Below, piece by piece: positions 1-8,487 of a DNA stretch of 64,000 nucleotides. The position numbers were made by a program, and so were the translations under genes. The stretch is from the NCBI RefSeq assembly GCF_007747795.1, contig NZ_CP036275.1, forward strand, positions 2,408,001 through 2,472,000, in the 5' to 3' direction. The notes under the pieces were generated by a model that saw only the letters and a program-made list of their open reading frames with translations, was not told the origin of the DNA and ran no database searches. This DNA comes from Maioricimonas rarisocia. Lineage in GTDB: Bacteria; Planctomycetota; Planctomycetia; Planctomycetales; Planctomycetaceae. Position 1 is the first letter of the stretch. Each line of letters begins with the position of its first letter.

Positions 1-650
1 CCATGCATCAGACGACGGTCGAACGGGCCATTCAGATGATTCACAGTGACGCGGCCGATGCGTTCGATCTGACCGCGGAGCCGGCTGTCGTCCGCGAGAA
101 GTACGGGCGGGGTCGATTCGGTCAGGGCTGCCTGCTGGGCCGTCGCCTGATCGAACGGGGCGTACCGTTCATCGAAGTCGTCCTGGGAGATCAGGGACGC
201 TGGGACACCCACACGGCCAACTTCCCGACCGTTGCGTCCCTGTCCGGTGAGCTCGATGCCGGCTGGGCATCACTGATGGAAGAACTCGACGAACGCGGCC
301 TGCTGGAGTCGACGACGATCCTCTGGATGGGCGAGTTCGGCCGCACGCCCCGCATCAATGGAAGTGCCGGACGCGATCACTTTCCACAGGCCTGGACGAG
401 TGTGCTGGCGGGTGGCGGGATCAACGGCGGCCAGGCGTACGGGCGGACCGATGCCGGCGGAATGTCGGTGGTCGACGGTGCGTTGAGTGTCGACGACGTG
501 CTGGCAACTCTGTGCGGCGCGCTCGGGGTCAATCCGCGCAAGCAGAACATCTCCGAAGTTGGACGGCCGATTCGAATCGTCGACGGCAAACCGGTCAGCG
601 AACTGCTTTCCGATCCGATGGCGGCCCGCGACGTGGAAGAAGAGAGCTGA
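1..650 (+). CDS. DUF1501 family protein, C-terminal part (5' truncated by window)
   Basis: The reading frame runs in from the left edge, so only about the last 215 residues are present. The segment has the signature end of DUF1501 (sulfatase/phosphatase-like fold) proteins: W-D-T-H near residue 68, then GEFGRTP, GRDHFPQAW and a Gly-rich stretch. In complete members a Tat signal precedes about 400 residues, so roughly half is missing. The exact biochemical role of DUF1501 proteins is unknown; planctomycetes usually carry them beside DUF1549/PSCyt or DUF1800 genes and they are thought to be exported. The internal Met at base 3 is not the real start. A second, complete DUF1501 gene lies at 35170. 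Confidence 0.85.
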   Translation, partial: MHQTTVERAIQMIHSDAADAFDLTAEPAVVREKYGRGRFGQGCLLGRRLIERGVPFIEVVLGDQGRWDTHTANFPTVASLSGELDAGWASLMEELDERGLLESTTILWMGEFGRTPRINGSAGRDHFPQAWTSVLAGGGINGGQAYGRTDAGGMSVVDGALSVDDVLATLCGALGVNPRKQNISEVGRPIRIVDGKPVSELLSDPMAARDVEEES

Positions 651-681
651 GAGATCAGATCGCAGGTACGACACAGTTGAA

Positions 682-707
682 ACGGCGAACAAACGTTTGT
701 TCGCCGT
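682..707. promoter_or_regulatory. Perfect 26-bp palindrome, possible operator
   Basis: The 26 bases are fully self-complementary with no spacer; the core is ACAAACGTTTGT flanked by GGCGA/TCGCC. The site lies between the DUF1501 stop (650) and the di-haem oxidoreductase start (861). No T-tract follows, and a spacer-free palindrome suits a dimeric repressor (TetR-like) better than a terminator, although a hairpin terminator cannot be excluded. Confidence 0.45.
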
Positions 708-860
708 ATGAAAGGACCCGGTCGAGCGACACACCGGTCTTCGGATTCCGGGACAGCAGCGGGACAAAGTTCTGGCCCGGGCGAGACAGGGCTGATAGCC
801 TGAGAAGTCCGTCAATCTGTTTCGGTCTGCCGTTCGGCGCCTCAAAAGGAGAGGCTTATC

Positions 861-2507
861 ATGAATACGCTCGCGACAAATCGTTCCCGCAGCTTTGTCC
901 CTGCCGGATGGTGTCTGGCCGCCGTTGCTCTTGCAGCAATCCTTTGCTGGTCCGGTGCGGCGATAGCCGACAAACCCGCGACCGAAGATGCTGCCCAAAA
1001 CCCGGCTCAGCAGGAGGTGAGTGGCCGCGAAATCTTCCTCCGCGAGTGGATGGTCAACGATTCCCGCAGCCATGGCGGCGATGGGCTGGGCCCCGTCTTT
1101 AACGACACCTCCTGCATTGCCTGCCACAACCAGGGAGGAGCCGGCGGAGGCGGACCGGCGAGCAAGAACGTCGAGATCCTCTCTGCCACATCCCATTCCG
1201 GGCCACGCATGGTGGTCCCTCAACAACCGACGCCCGGCGAGCAGTTCGTTCGCTCGATGTTCGGTCTGCAGGAACAGCAGCGGCAGTTCGATTCCGAAGT
1301 GATCCGCCGACGGCAGGAGGCGGCCCGCAAGCATCTGGCAAAGATTCACCCGGGCTTCCAGTCCGCTGGCAGCGTCGTCCTGCACCGGTTCGGCATCGAT
1401 CCGAAGTACGCCACCTGGCGTCAGCAGTTGATCAACGGTCATGGCCATGTCCAGCACTTCAATGCCGTGACCAACGTTGCTGCCGTCGACATGCTCGTTG
1501 ATGGTCCGCAGACTGCCGAAGCTCAGCCGGAATCCGACCTGCAGAAGCTGCAGCGGGCCACGCAGGAGATCCAGCGCATCCGCAGTGAGCTGGGGCAGGT
1601 TCAGTTTACGAAAACCTCGTTCGTCGATGGCGCCACTCTGACGCTCACCGAACGGAACGCCATCTCGCTGTTCGGGGCCGGGCTGATCGACTCCATCCCG
1701 GATGTAGCCATCGAAGCCGCAGCGAACGCGAAGCACGAGGGCTTCCCGGAAATCTCCGGCCGGGTCAGCCGGTTGAAGGATGGTCGCATCGGCCGCTTCG
1801 GCTGGAAGGCTCAGAAAGCGACGCTCTACGACTTCACCATGACCGCCTGTGCGGTCGAGCTCGGGCTGCATGTGCCAGATCATCCGCAGGCCGGCACGCC
1901 TCTCGATCCCGAGTACCGGACCGCATCGTTCGATCTCAACCAGGACGAATGCAACGCTCTGGTCGACTATCTGAAGAATCTGCCGGCTCCGGAGATGACG
2001 CCGCCGGCGAACGACAATCACGCCGAATACCTCGCCGGCGGACAGAAGCTGTTTGCTTCGGTCGGCTGTGCGACCTGTCATACCGAGCAGATGGGAGACG
2101 TCGTTGGCGTCTACAGTGATCTGCTGGTGCACGACATGGGAAACGACCTGGTCGACACTGGCGACTACGGTTCGTTTACGCCGACGCCTGATACGGCTGA
2201 GGACTTCATTGAAGAAGTCGCCGAGGCAGACGAAGGGGATCAGAGCCGGCTCTCGGGAATCCGCGTCGTCGGCGCGACCCGGCAGGAATGGCGGACCGCT
2301 CCTCTGTGGGGTGTTCGCGATTCGGCTCCGTACCTGCACGATGGCCGGGCCGAAACGCTCGAGCAGGCCATCGCCTTCCACGGCGGCGAGTCGGCCGGTT
2401 CCGCCCAGAAGTACTTCATGCTGACGTCGGAAGAACGGCAGCAGGTCCTGGCATTCCTGCGGTCACTGACGGCACCTTCACCCGATCGGCTCGCCAGCGC
2501 CCGCTGA
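861..2507 (+). CDS. Di-haem oxidoreductase, cytochrome c peroxidase-like (DHOR/COG3488 type)
   Basis: This is an exported c-type cytochrome of 548 residues. An N-terminal hydrophobic segment (residues about 17-37, ending AIA-D) looks like a Sec signal. Two CxxCH haem sites are visible: C85-I-A-C-H89 and C403-A-T-C-H407. The C-terminal block W-R-T-A-P-L-W-G-V-R-D followed by P-Y-L-H-D-G-R and AIAFHGGE is characteristic of di-haem peroxidase-like proteins annotated as thiol oxidoreductases. About 300 residues lie between the haems, more than in short MauG/CcpA enzymes, which also points to the DHOR family. A periplasmic redox role is inferred; the substrate is unknown. The start has an AAAAGGAG-type ribosome site just upstream, and a clear terminator follows at 2531. 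Confidence 0.85.
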   Translation: MNTLATNRSRSFVPAGWCLAAVALAAILCWSGAAIADKPATEDAAQNPAQQEVSGREIFLREWMVNDSRSHGGDGLGPVFNDTSCIACHNQGGAGGGGPASKNVEILSATSHSGPRMVVPQQPTPGEQFVRSMFGLQEQQRQFDSEVIRRRQEAARKHLAKIHPGFQSAGSVVLHRFGIDPKYATWRQQLINGHGHVQHFNAVTNVAAVDMLVDGPQTAEAQPESDLQKLQRATQEIQRIRSELGQVQFTKTSFVDGATLTLTERNAISLFGAGLIDSIPDVAIEAAANAKHEGFPEISGRVSRLKDGRIGRFGWKAQKATLYDFTMTACAVELGLHVPDHPQAGTPLDPEYRTASFDLNQDECNALVDYLKNLPAPEMTPPANDNHAEYLAGGQKLFASVGCATCHTEQMGDVVGVYSDLLVHDMGNDLVDTGDYGSFTPTPDTAEDFIEEVAEADEGDQSRLSGIRVVGATRQEWRTAPLWGVRDSAPYLHDGRAETLEQAIAFHGGESAGSAQKYFMLTSEERQQVLAFLRSLTAPSPDRLASAR

Positions 2508-2530
2508 TCGGACCGACACGACTCTTTCGC

Positions 2531-2564
2531 AACCCGGGCGGACACGGTTCCGTCCGGGTTTTCT
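2531..2564 (+). terminator. Rho-independent terminator
   Basis: A 12-bp stem (2531-2542 with 2549-2560, one G-T pair) and a 6-base loop are followed by TTTTC. It lies 24 bp after the di-haem oxidoreductase stop and separates it from the DUF1559 fusion gene. Confidence 0.8.
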
Positions 2565-2606
2565 TGACTCCACTCCTCTGTGATTTGACTCCAGGAAGGG
2601 CATCTC

Positions 2607-5159
2607 ATGTCACCGCAGCAGGCGAAGATCGCGTGGGGCACATTGCTGGCCTCCGTCATGGTGTTTTGTGTTGCGCTCTCTGTCGGGCGGACCCAGTCGC
2701 AGGATCGTGCCGACGCGTCATCCGGCTCGCCGGCCGTCGAGACGCTGCTGCCGGCCGACGCCATCATCTACGTAGGGTGGGATGGGACGGACGCTCATCA
2801 GGGAGCATGGCATGCAACCGCCGCGTACGAGTCGCTTTATGAGAGCGGTCTCTCTGATGTCATGAAGAAACTCGTGGTGTTTCTGATCAATCAGGGAGGC
2901 ATCAACTCCCGCGATGTCGTTCCGCTGCTTGATCAGATCTCCACGAAGGGGCTCTCGATGGCCGTTTCGATTCCCGAGCAGGGCCCCCCCCTGCCCCAGG
3001 CGGTCGTCGTCGTCCACGAAGGAAAACAGTTCGGCGACTTCCTGACACGGTTTATCGAACGGGCGGGCCGCGGCGAACTCGAAGTGCAGCGCAGAGAGGT
3101 CTCGGGACGCCAGGTCACGAGCTTCATGCTTCCCCCCGGCGGTCCCCCCGTCGAGTTCGGATGGTGGGCCGAAGGAAACCATCTGGTGATCGCCGGTGGC
3201 ATCAACATCGTCGAGTCGACGATCGCCATCGCAGACGGCGACTCTCCCAACATCACGACACATTCTCTCTGGAAGCAGGCCCGCGAGGCCGAGTTCGAGG
3301 TCTCACTTGCAAGCTGGATCGATTTCGCGGCCGTACGGGCCCGCTTCGGCGAGTTTCCGATTCCGCATCCCGATCCCAACGTCCAGATGCTGACCATTAA
3401 TCGCGTCCTGCAGGCGCTGGGGATGGAGAACCTCGGACCGCTGGTCTACCACTCCGGCTACCAGGGGCGGGCACTCATGTCGGAGATGTTTCTCGACGCG
3501 CCCGCCCCGCGGACGGGGCTGCTCGCGCTCTGGGATCGGCAGCCGATGTCGATTGACGATCTGCCCCCGATGCCCGCGAACACCCCCGGCTTCTACGCCC
3601 GCAACCTCGACTGGTCGGAACTGTACAGCTCGCTCTACTCGATGATGCAGGATGTCGCGACGCTCGGCCCGCCCGACGCTGCCGATCAGCTCGACGCCAT
3701 GTACGACCAGATTCCGGCCGTCCTCGGGATCGACCTCGAAGAGGATCTGTTCGAGCCGCTCGGAGATGTTGTCTGCATCTACGGCGACCAGGCTCAGGGG
3801 TTCTTTGGTTTTGGTGCCGTGCTGGCCATCAAAGTGGACGACCCTGCAAAGCTCAAAGGCACGATTTCGAACCTGATGCTCCGCCTGGCCGCGACAGCCG
3901 GACCGGAGATTCTGGTCCGCTCCGTTTCGAAGCACGGCCGCGAGATAACGGTCCTGCAGTCTGCCGAAGTTCCGGTTGCTCCCTCACTCGTTGTCGACGA
4001 CGACTGGTTGGTGATCGGACTGACGTCTCAGGCCGTCGAGTCGTTCCTGCTCCGCAAGGACGGACGCCTGCCCCGCTGGGAAGCGACGGGCGAGTACCAG
4101 GAAGCGCTCGCACAGATGCCGGACCAGTTCACTGGCCTGACGGTGACCGATCCCCGCGAAACAGTGAAGTCACTGCTTGGCTTCGCCCCGATGATGATGA
4201 CGTTCATGCAGTTCGGCATGAATCAGGCATCTCGCTTCGGGCAGCCGGCTCCCGGCATGCCGTTCCTGGCCGACGAAATCCCGCCGACCGAACTGGTGAC
4301 CGGGCCGCTCTTTCCCAACGTGGCGGTCTGTTCGGTCGATGACGACGGCATCCGCTGGAGTGCACGGACGTCGATTCCTTCGATACCGTTCGCCACCAGT
4401 CTGGGGGGCGGCAGCAGTGTCGCCGTGACGGGGACGCTGGTGGCCCTGCTTCTCCCCGCTGTCCAGCAGGCCCGCACTGCGGCCCGGCGGTCCCAGTCGC
4501 GGAACAACATGAAGCAGATCGGTCTGGCGATGCACAACTACCACGATACCTTCAAGCATTTCCCGCCGGGAGCTCATCCCAACGATGACCTCGAAGTCGA
4601 GGAACGCCTCAGCTGGCTGGCCGACATCCTGCCGTTCATCGAGCAGGCGGCACTCTACGAGCAGACCGACTTTGACAAGGCGTGGGATGCGAACGGCAAT
4701 GCCATCGTCGCCGGCACCGTGATCCCCGCCTACATCAATCCTCAGCATCCCGGGCCGCACGTTACCGAGGATGGACGTGCGGTGACCCATTACGTCGGCA
4801 TGGCGGGAGTTGGGGAAGACGGCCCCACGCTGCCGGCCGGCCATCCCAGGGCGGGCGTCTTTGCCTACGATCGGGCGACCCGCTTCCGCGATATCACCGA
4901 CGGAACGTCCAATACGATCGCCGTCAGCGAGGCGTCCGGGATCACCGGCCCCTGGTCCAGGGCCGGCAAGTCGACCATCCGGCCGCTGACCGAACAGCCT
5001 TACGTCAACGGGCCGGACGGTCTCGGGAAAGCGTTCCGTGGTGGCATGAACGTACTGATGTGTGACGGCTCAGTCCGGTTCGTTTCGGAGAACATCGACC
5101 CGACTGTGATGGAGAACCTCGTCAAAATGGCCGACGGGAATGTCCTCGGAGATTTCTGA
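2607..5159 (+). CDS. DUF3352-like / DUF1559 fusion protein
   Basis: An 850-residue exported protein with two parts. Residues 1-35 are a signal peptide. Residues about 45-590 resemble DUF3352-type planctomycete secreted proteins: the segment opens LLPADAIIYVGWDG and its body has recurrent beta-rich units. From about residue 605 it becomes a DUF1559 domain: hydrophobic GTLVALLLPAVQQARTAARR, then NNMKQIGLAMHNYHDTFKHF, and near the end the typical MNVLMCDGSVRFVSENID tail. DUF1559 proteins normally carry a type IV-pilin-like N-terminus, but here that hydrophobic segment is internal, preceded by about 600 extra residues. The function is unknown. The gene at 31927 has a similar N-terminal part without DUF1559. 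The ATG is preceded by CCAGGAAGGGC, a good ribosome site. Confidence 0.85.
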   Translation: MSPQQAKIAWGTLLASVMVFCVALSVGRTQSQDRADASSGSPAVETLLPADAIIYVGWDGTDAHQGAWHATAAYESLYESGLSDVMKKLVVFLINQGGINSRDVVPLLDQISTKGLSMAVSIPEQGPPLPQAVVVVHEGKQFGDFLTRFIERAGRGELEVQRREVSGRQVTSFMLPPGGPPVEFGWWAEGNHLVIAGGINIVESTIAIADGDSPNITTHSLWKQAREAEFEVSLASWIDFAAVRARFGEFPIPHPDPNVQMLTINRVLQALGMENLGPLVYHSGYQGRALMSEMFLDAPAPRTGLLALWDRQPMSIDDLPPMPANTPGFYARNLDWSELYSSLYSMMQDVATLGPPDAADQLDAMYDQIPAVLGIDLEEDLFEPLGDVVCIYGDQAQGFFGFGAVLAIKVDDPAKLKGTISNLMLRLAATAGPEILVRSVSKHGREITVLQSAEVPVAPSLVVDDDWLVIGLTSQAVESFLLRKDGRLPRWEATGEYQEALAQMPDQFTGLTVTDPRETVKSLLGFAPMMMTFMQFGMNQASRFGQPAPGMPFLADEIPPTELVTGPLFPNVAVCSVDDDGIRWSARTSIPSIPFATSLGGGSSVAVTGTLVALLLPAVQQARTAARRSQSRNNMKQIGLAMHNYHDTFKHFPPGAHPNDDLEVEERLSWLADILPFIEQAALYEQTDFDKAWDANGNAIVAGTVIPAYINPQHPGPHVTEDGRAVTHYVGMAGVGEDGPTLPAGHPRAGVFAYDRATRFRDITDGTSNTIAVSEASGITGPWSRAGKSTIRPLTEQPYVNGPDGLGKAFRGGMNVLMCDGSVRFVSENIDPTVMENLVKMADGNVLGDF

Positions 5160-5194
5160 GAGTTAGCCAAACGGATCCTTCGGTCAGACTGCGG

Positions 5195-5237
5195 CGGTGG
5201 CGTGCGATCTGTCTTTCGCACGTCACCGTTCTGTTTC
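5195..5237 (+). terminator. Terminator hairpin between convergent genes
   Basis: A 13-bp stem (5195-5207 with 5216-5228, one G-T pair), an 8-base loop and then a T-rich TTCTGTTTC tract. It follows the DUF1559 fusion gene by 35 bp and sits before the end of the opposing propeller gene. Confidence 0.75.
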
Positions 5238-5251
5238 TACGATCGACGCTT

Positions 5252-7354
5252 CTACGGTCGACGCGGTTGGTCCGGCAGCGTCCACCGGTGCAGCACGCCG
5301 TTGCTGTCACCCGAGACGGCGAATCGACCGTGAGGTGACAGTGCCACGCAGGTGACTTCTGCGGCATGCCCCCGCAGCAGGTCAAGCACGACCCCGTTCG
5401 CGAGATCGAGATGCACGACAAGATTCTCGCCGGGATCCCCCGGATGCGGAGGTCCGGCGCTTCGCTGCCCCATGGCCACCAGCACGCGATTTCCGTCGAG
5501 TGAGACGGCAAGATCGTTGGCCGTTCCCTGCCGGCGGACGCGATGCAGCAGCTCGCCCGATACGGAATTCCAGATCAGCACGTCTCCGTTCGCGCTGGCC
5601 GCGATGGCGCGTGAGCCGTCGCGGGTCATGGCCACTGCGTTGATGCGGTAGTTCGAATTGTGCCCCTCCAGTTTCTGCTGTTGCCAGCGTCTCGTTCCGT
5701 CCCACAGCGAGACGAAATGCGTCCGCTTCGCCGCATCACTTTCAGAACTTCGCCGCACGCCAGCGGTAATCAGGCGCGCACCGTCCGCAGAGCCGGCGAT
5801 TCGATGAAGCGATGCGTAGCCGGTTGCCTGCGGAAACGGTTCGGACTTCGAGCGGTTCCTGACATTCCATCGCTCGAGGCGGTTTCCACTGCTGGCGATG
5901 ACGACCTCCCCCGGATCGTCGAGTATGGCGCAGTCACGTACCAGAGGCTGAATCGTGCGCGTCAGGCGTTCGTTTCTGAAGTCGCACAGAAGCAGACCGG
6001 TCCCGTAGACAAAAGAAGCATCGTCGTCGAAGTACCCCACTCCCTGCAGACTCATGTCCGAATTGATGCGGCCCTGTTCACGAAGCGTCAGCAGGTTGCG
6101 GCGGCGGATGGTTCGATCGGTCGAGCAGGAGATGACCCACTGTCTGTCGGGTGAGATGGCCACGTCCCGCACCGTGCCCGTATGGCCCTGTATCGACTTC
6201 GTCCCACCGGCTGCAGGCAGGACGTCGAAGCTGCTGACATCCTGCAGGGAACCGGTCAGATCCACATGTCTGCGGCCGTCGGTACTGCTGCGAAGCAGAT
6301 GCAGCCGCCCGTTTCGAATCGAACGAAAGTAAATCCCCGTCCCGGCCCCCGTCAGTTGCGGGTCCAGCATCCGTCCGGGAGGATTGGCCAGCGTCGCCGT
6401 CGGGATCTCTCCCCGGACGTCGAGGACGGCGCAGCCGGTTTTCGTCTTCAGCAGCAGGAAGCCGGCCTCGGTCCACTGGATCGGCCGCCCGGTCGCTGCG
6501 TCTTCGGCCAGCGTCGGTTCGTCGGGGGCCGTTTCGCTGTCCAGAGTGACGAACCTGAGTCCCTCGTTGTTCTGGCGGGCGCGACACAGCACCGCGATCC
6601 GCTTCCCATCCGGCGACCAGACAGGCGGCGACTCGATGAGGGCATTTCGGATGAGCGCTCGGCGGCTGGTTCCGTCGGCATCCGCGACGACCAGTTCACT
6701 CGAACCGCCGCCGCTCTCGATCCAGCCGAGGTGGCGACCGTCCGGTGACCACGCCGGCGAACGGGCCATGCCGGTGACCTCGGTCAACCGGTGCAGGTTC
6801 TCGCCGTCAATGTCGACGACATGGATGGCCGACGAGACGATGCCATCGATCCCGCGGTTGCGTTCATCTTCGTGTGAAGAGGCGAATACCAACTGCGCCC
6901 CGTCGGGCGACCATTCGTACGACAGACTGACCGGAACCGGCGTCACCCGTGCCCGTTCAGTACCATCCGGTCTGACCGTCTCGAGGAACCAGTGAAACGC
7001 CAGATCAGGTGGTTGTACGGCAGCATCTGTCGCGCGGGCCGTCAGAAAAGCGATTCGGTCCCCACCGGGCGACCAGCGGGGAACGAGATCCTGCGGCCCA
7101 CTTGTGAGCCGTCGCCAGTCCTCGTCGTCATCGCCTGATACGAACAGACCGTTCTTACCGTTCCGGCTTGCGGCAACGACGATCCGGTCGGCACTGCGAA
7201 GTGGTGAGGACGGTTCGGCTGCCCGCGAAACGCCGGGAACAACCGGAGTCGCGTCATTGGGCGAGGTGCGATCGGGCGGGCCGGCATGTGTCGCCGACAC
7301 AAAACCGCACCAGGATGCAACAACCAGAACTGCCAGCTTCTTTCGGACATTCAT
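5252..7354 (-). CDS. Exported TolB/PD40 plus WD40 beta-propeller protein
   Basis: A 700-residue protein with a Sec signal (MNVRKKLAVLVVASWCGF...ATHA). The N-terminal half has repeated PD40/TolB-type units with W-S-P-D-G cores: WSPGGDRIAF near residue 95, WSPDGAQLVF near 150, WSPDGRHLGW near 205 and WSPDGKRIAV near 250. The C-terminal half has WD40 units: GHTGTVRDVAISPD near 392, a weaker unit near 565 (EGHNSNYRINAVAMTRDG) and GHAAEVTCVALSPHG near 660. Two propellers in tandem are therefore likely. No enzyme domain is seen, so a binding or scaffold role outside the cytoplasm is an inference. It is convergent with the DUF1559 fusion and divergent from the PEP-CTERM gene. Confidence 0.8.
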   Translation of the reverse strand: MNVRKKLAVLVVASWCGFVSATHAGPPDRTSPNDATPVVPGVSRAAEPSSPLRSADRIVVAASRNGKNGLFVSGDDDEDWRRLTSGPQDLVPRWSPGGDRIAFLTARATDAAVQPPDLAFHWFLETVRPDGTERARVTPVPVSLSYEWSPDGAQLVFASSHEDERNRGIDGIVSSAIHVVDIDGENLHRLTEVTGMARSPAWSPDGRHLGWIESGGGSSELVVADADGTSRRALIRNALIESPPVWSPDGKRIAVLCRARQNNEGLRFVTLDSETAPDEPTLAEDAATGRPIQWTEAGFLLLKTKTGCAVLDVRGEIPTATLANPPGRMLDPQLTGAGTGIYFRSIRNGRLHLLRSSTDGRRHVDLTGSLQDVSSFDVLPAAGGTKSIQGHTGTVRDVAISPDRQWVISCSTDRTIRRRNLLTLREQGRINSDMSLQGVGYFDDDASFVYGTGLLLCDFRNERLTRTIQPLVRDCAILDDPGEVVIASSGNRLERWNVRNRSKSEPFPQATGYASLHRIAGSADGARLITAGVRRSSESDAAKRTHFVSLWDGTRRWQQQKLEGHNSNYRINAVAMTRDGSRAIAASANGDVLIWNSVSGELLHRVRRQGTANDLAVSLDGNRVLVAMGQRSAGPPHPGDPGENLVVHLDLANGVVLDLLRGHAAEVTCVALSPHGRFAVSGDSNGVLHRWTLPDQPRRP

Positions 7355-7582
7355 GAGCTTTGCCTCCGTGTGCGAGGCCTGCCCGCCGCTGCATCATTAT
7401 CACCGTCGGATCTTCCGATCCGAAAGACGAATTGACAGTGAACGTCAGTTCGGGGTGATCTGTCATCGCAATGCGAGACACGTTCGCGGGAAAACGTTGC
7501 GTCCGGTCAGGTCTCTGATAGCCTGAAAGGAGCACTTCTCCTCGGTCGATGCGGGCGTCGATTCCTTTCAGAGGCGGACGCC

Positions 7583-8470
7583 ATGAGATCCCGCACGCTC
7601 TGCCCAGCCCTCATTCTTGCGATCACGCTTCTCGTGGCGTTCCCGCAGGACGTCCGGGCGACAATGATTTTTGTAGACACCAGTACCGGTGGCGGCCAGG
7701 TGGGAGCCTTCTACGGACCGTACACCCCCGGCGACGACCCACCTGCGGGCTATCCGCCGATCCTGCCCCCGGACAACGACCCAACCTTCCAGAACTACTT
7801 TATGGGCCGATCGACCATCTCGGGGTTCACCACCTCCGAGCGGCGGGCCTTCTTCTTCTTCGACACGGCGGGGATCGCAGCGTCGATCCCGGCCGGCGAG
7901 ACGATCACCGATGTGGTCATCGCTCTGGAACTGCTGGCGGGCGGCACGAGCGTCCTGGCGAATTTCACGGGAGACGAAGAGGTCGTCGCTTTTTCGTCGA
8001 CCAGTTTTTCACCCGGTGAGATTCTCGATCCGATCGCGGCAGGCATCCCGTTCGAAGACATCTGGGACACCTTCGGTTCGAGCACCCCCTACGGCGAATT
8101 CACGATCTTCGGCCCCGGCTCGCCGACTCCCACGACCGATGGGACGAAGCTGATTTCGCTGGGGGGCGCGATCCCCGACCTCACAGCCGCAATTGCCGCG
8201 GGGGACATCTTCGTCGTGACGGCCAAACTCCTCACGTACGACCCCGGACCGATCGGGCCAACCGCCCCGCCACCGGTCGTGCCATACGAGTACGTTTTCG
8301 GGCTGACCGACGTCGTTTCGCCGTCTGGATCGCTGACGGCAGCTCCGGAGCTGACGATCACGACTTCCGCCAGCACGGCCACGCCGATTCCCGAACCGTC
8401 GTCGTTCGTGCTCGCGTCGATCGGAGTGGCGTTCGTCGCGGCCGCTCGCAGACGCCGCCGCAAGGCCTGA
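7583..8470 (+). CDS. PEP-CTERM sorting domain protein
   Basis: A 295-residue secreted protein. Residues 1-26 are a Sec signal ending VRA. The C-terminus carries a PEP-CTERM signal: PIPEPSSFV, a hydrophobic helix (LASIGVAFVAA) and a basic tail RRRRRK. Such tails are recognised by exosortase/archaeosortase-type enzymes that process and anchor exopolysaccharide-associated proteins. The body is beta-rich and low in charge, with motifs such as DNDPTFQNYFMGRSTISGFTT; its role is not recognised. A GAGGCGGACGCC stretch before the ATG supplies the ribosome site. No exosortase gene is in the window. Confidence 0.85.
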   Translation: MRSRTLCPALILAITLLVAFPQDVRATMIFVDTSTGGGQVGAFYGPYTPGDDPPAGYPPILPPDNDPTFQNYFMGRSTISGFTTSERRAFFFFDTAGIAASIPAGETITDVVIALELLAGGTSVLANFTGDEEVVAFSSTSFSPGEILDPIAAGIPFEDIWDTFGSSTPYGEFTIFGPGSPTPTTDGTKLISLGGAIPDLTAAIAAGDIFVVTAKLLTYDPGPIGPTAPPPVVPYEYVFGLTDVVSPSGSLTAAPELTITTSASTATPIPEPSSFVLASIGVAFVAAARRRRRKA

Positions 8471-8487
8471 GCGTCGTTGCCGAAACC

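Noticed and set aside
270-2381. Long minus-strand open frame (703 codons) across the first two genes
   Set aside because: It is antisense to two clear protein families, is rich in Arg/Ala/Gly with no domain, and is the usual by-product of high third-position GC. The same reasoning removes long opposite-strand frames at 19556-20959, 20905-22557, 25597-26985, 29414-31438, 31885-33858, 35716-36861, 43102-44475, 45848-46963 and 62676-63845.
7549-8019. Alternative plus-strand gene overlapping the PEP-CTERM gene
   Set aside because: It is in another frame of the same region; the 7583 frame has a signal peptide and a complete PEP-CTERM tail.
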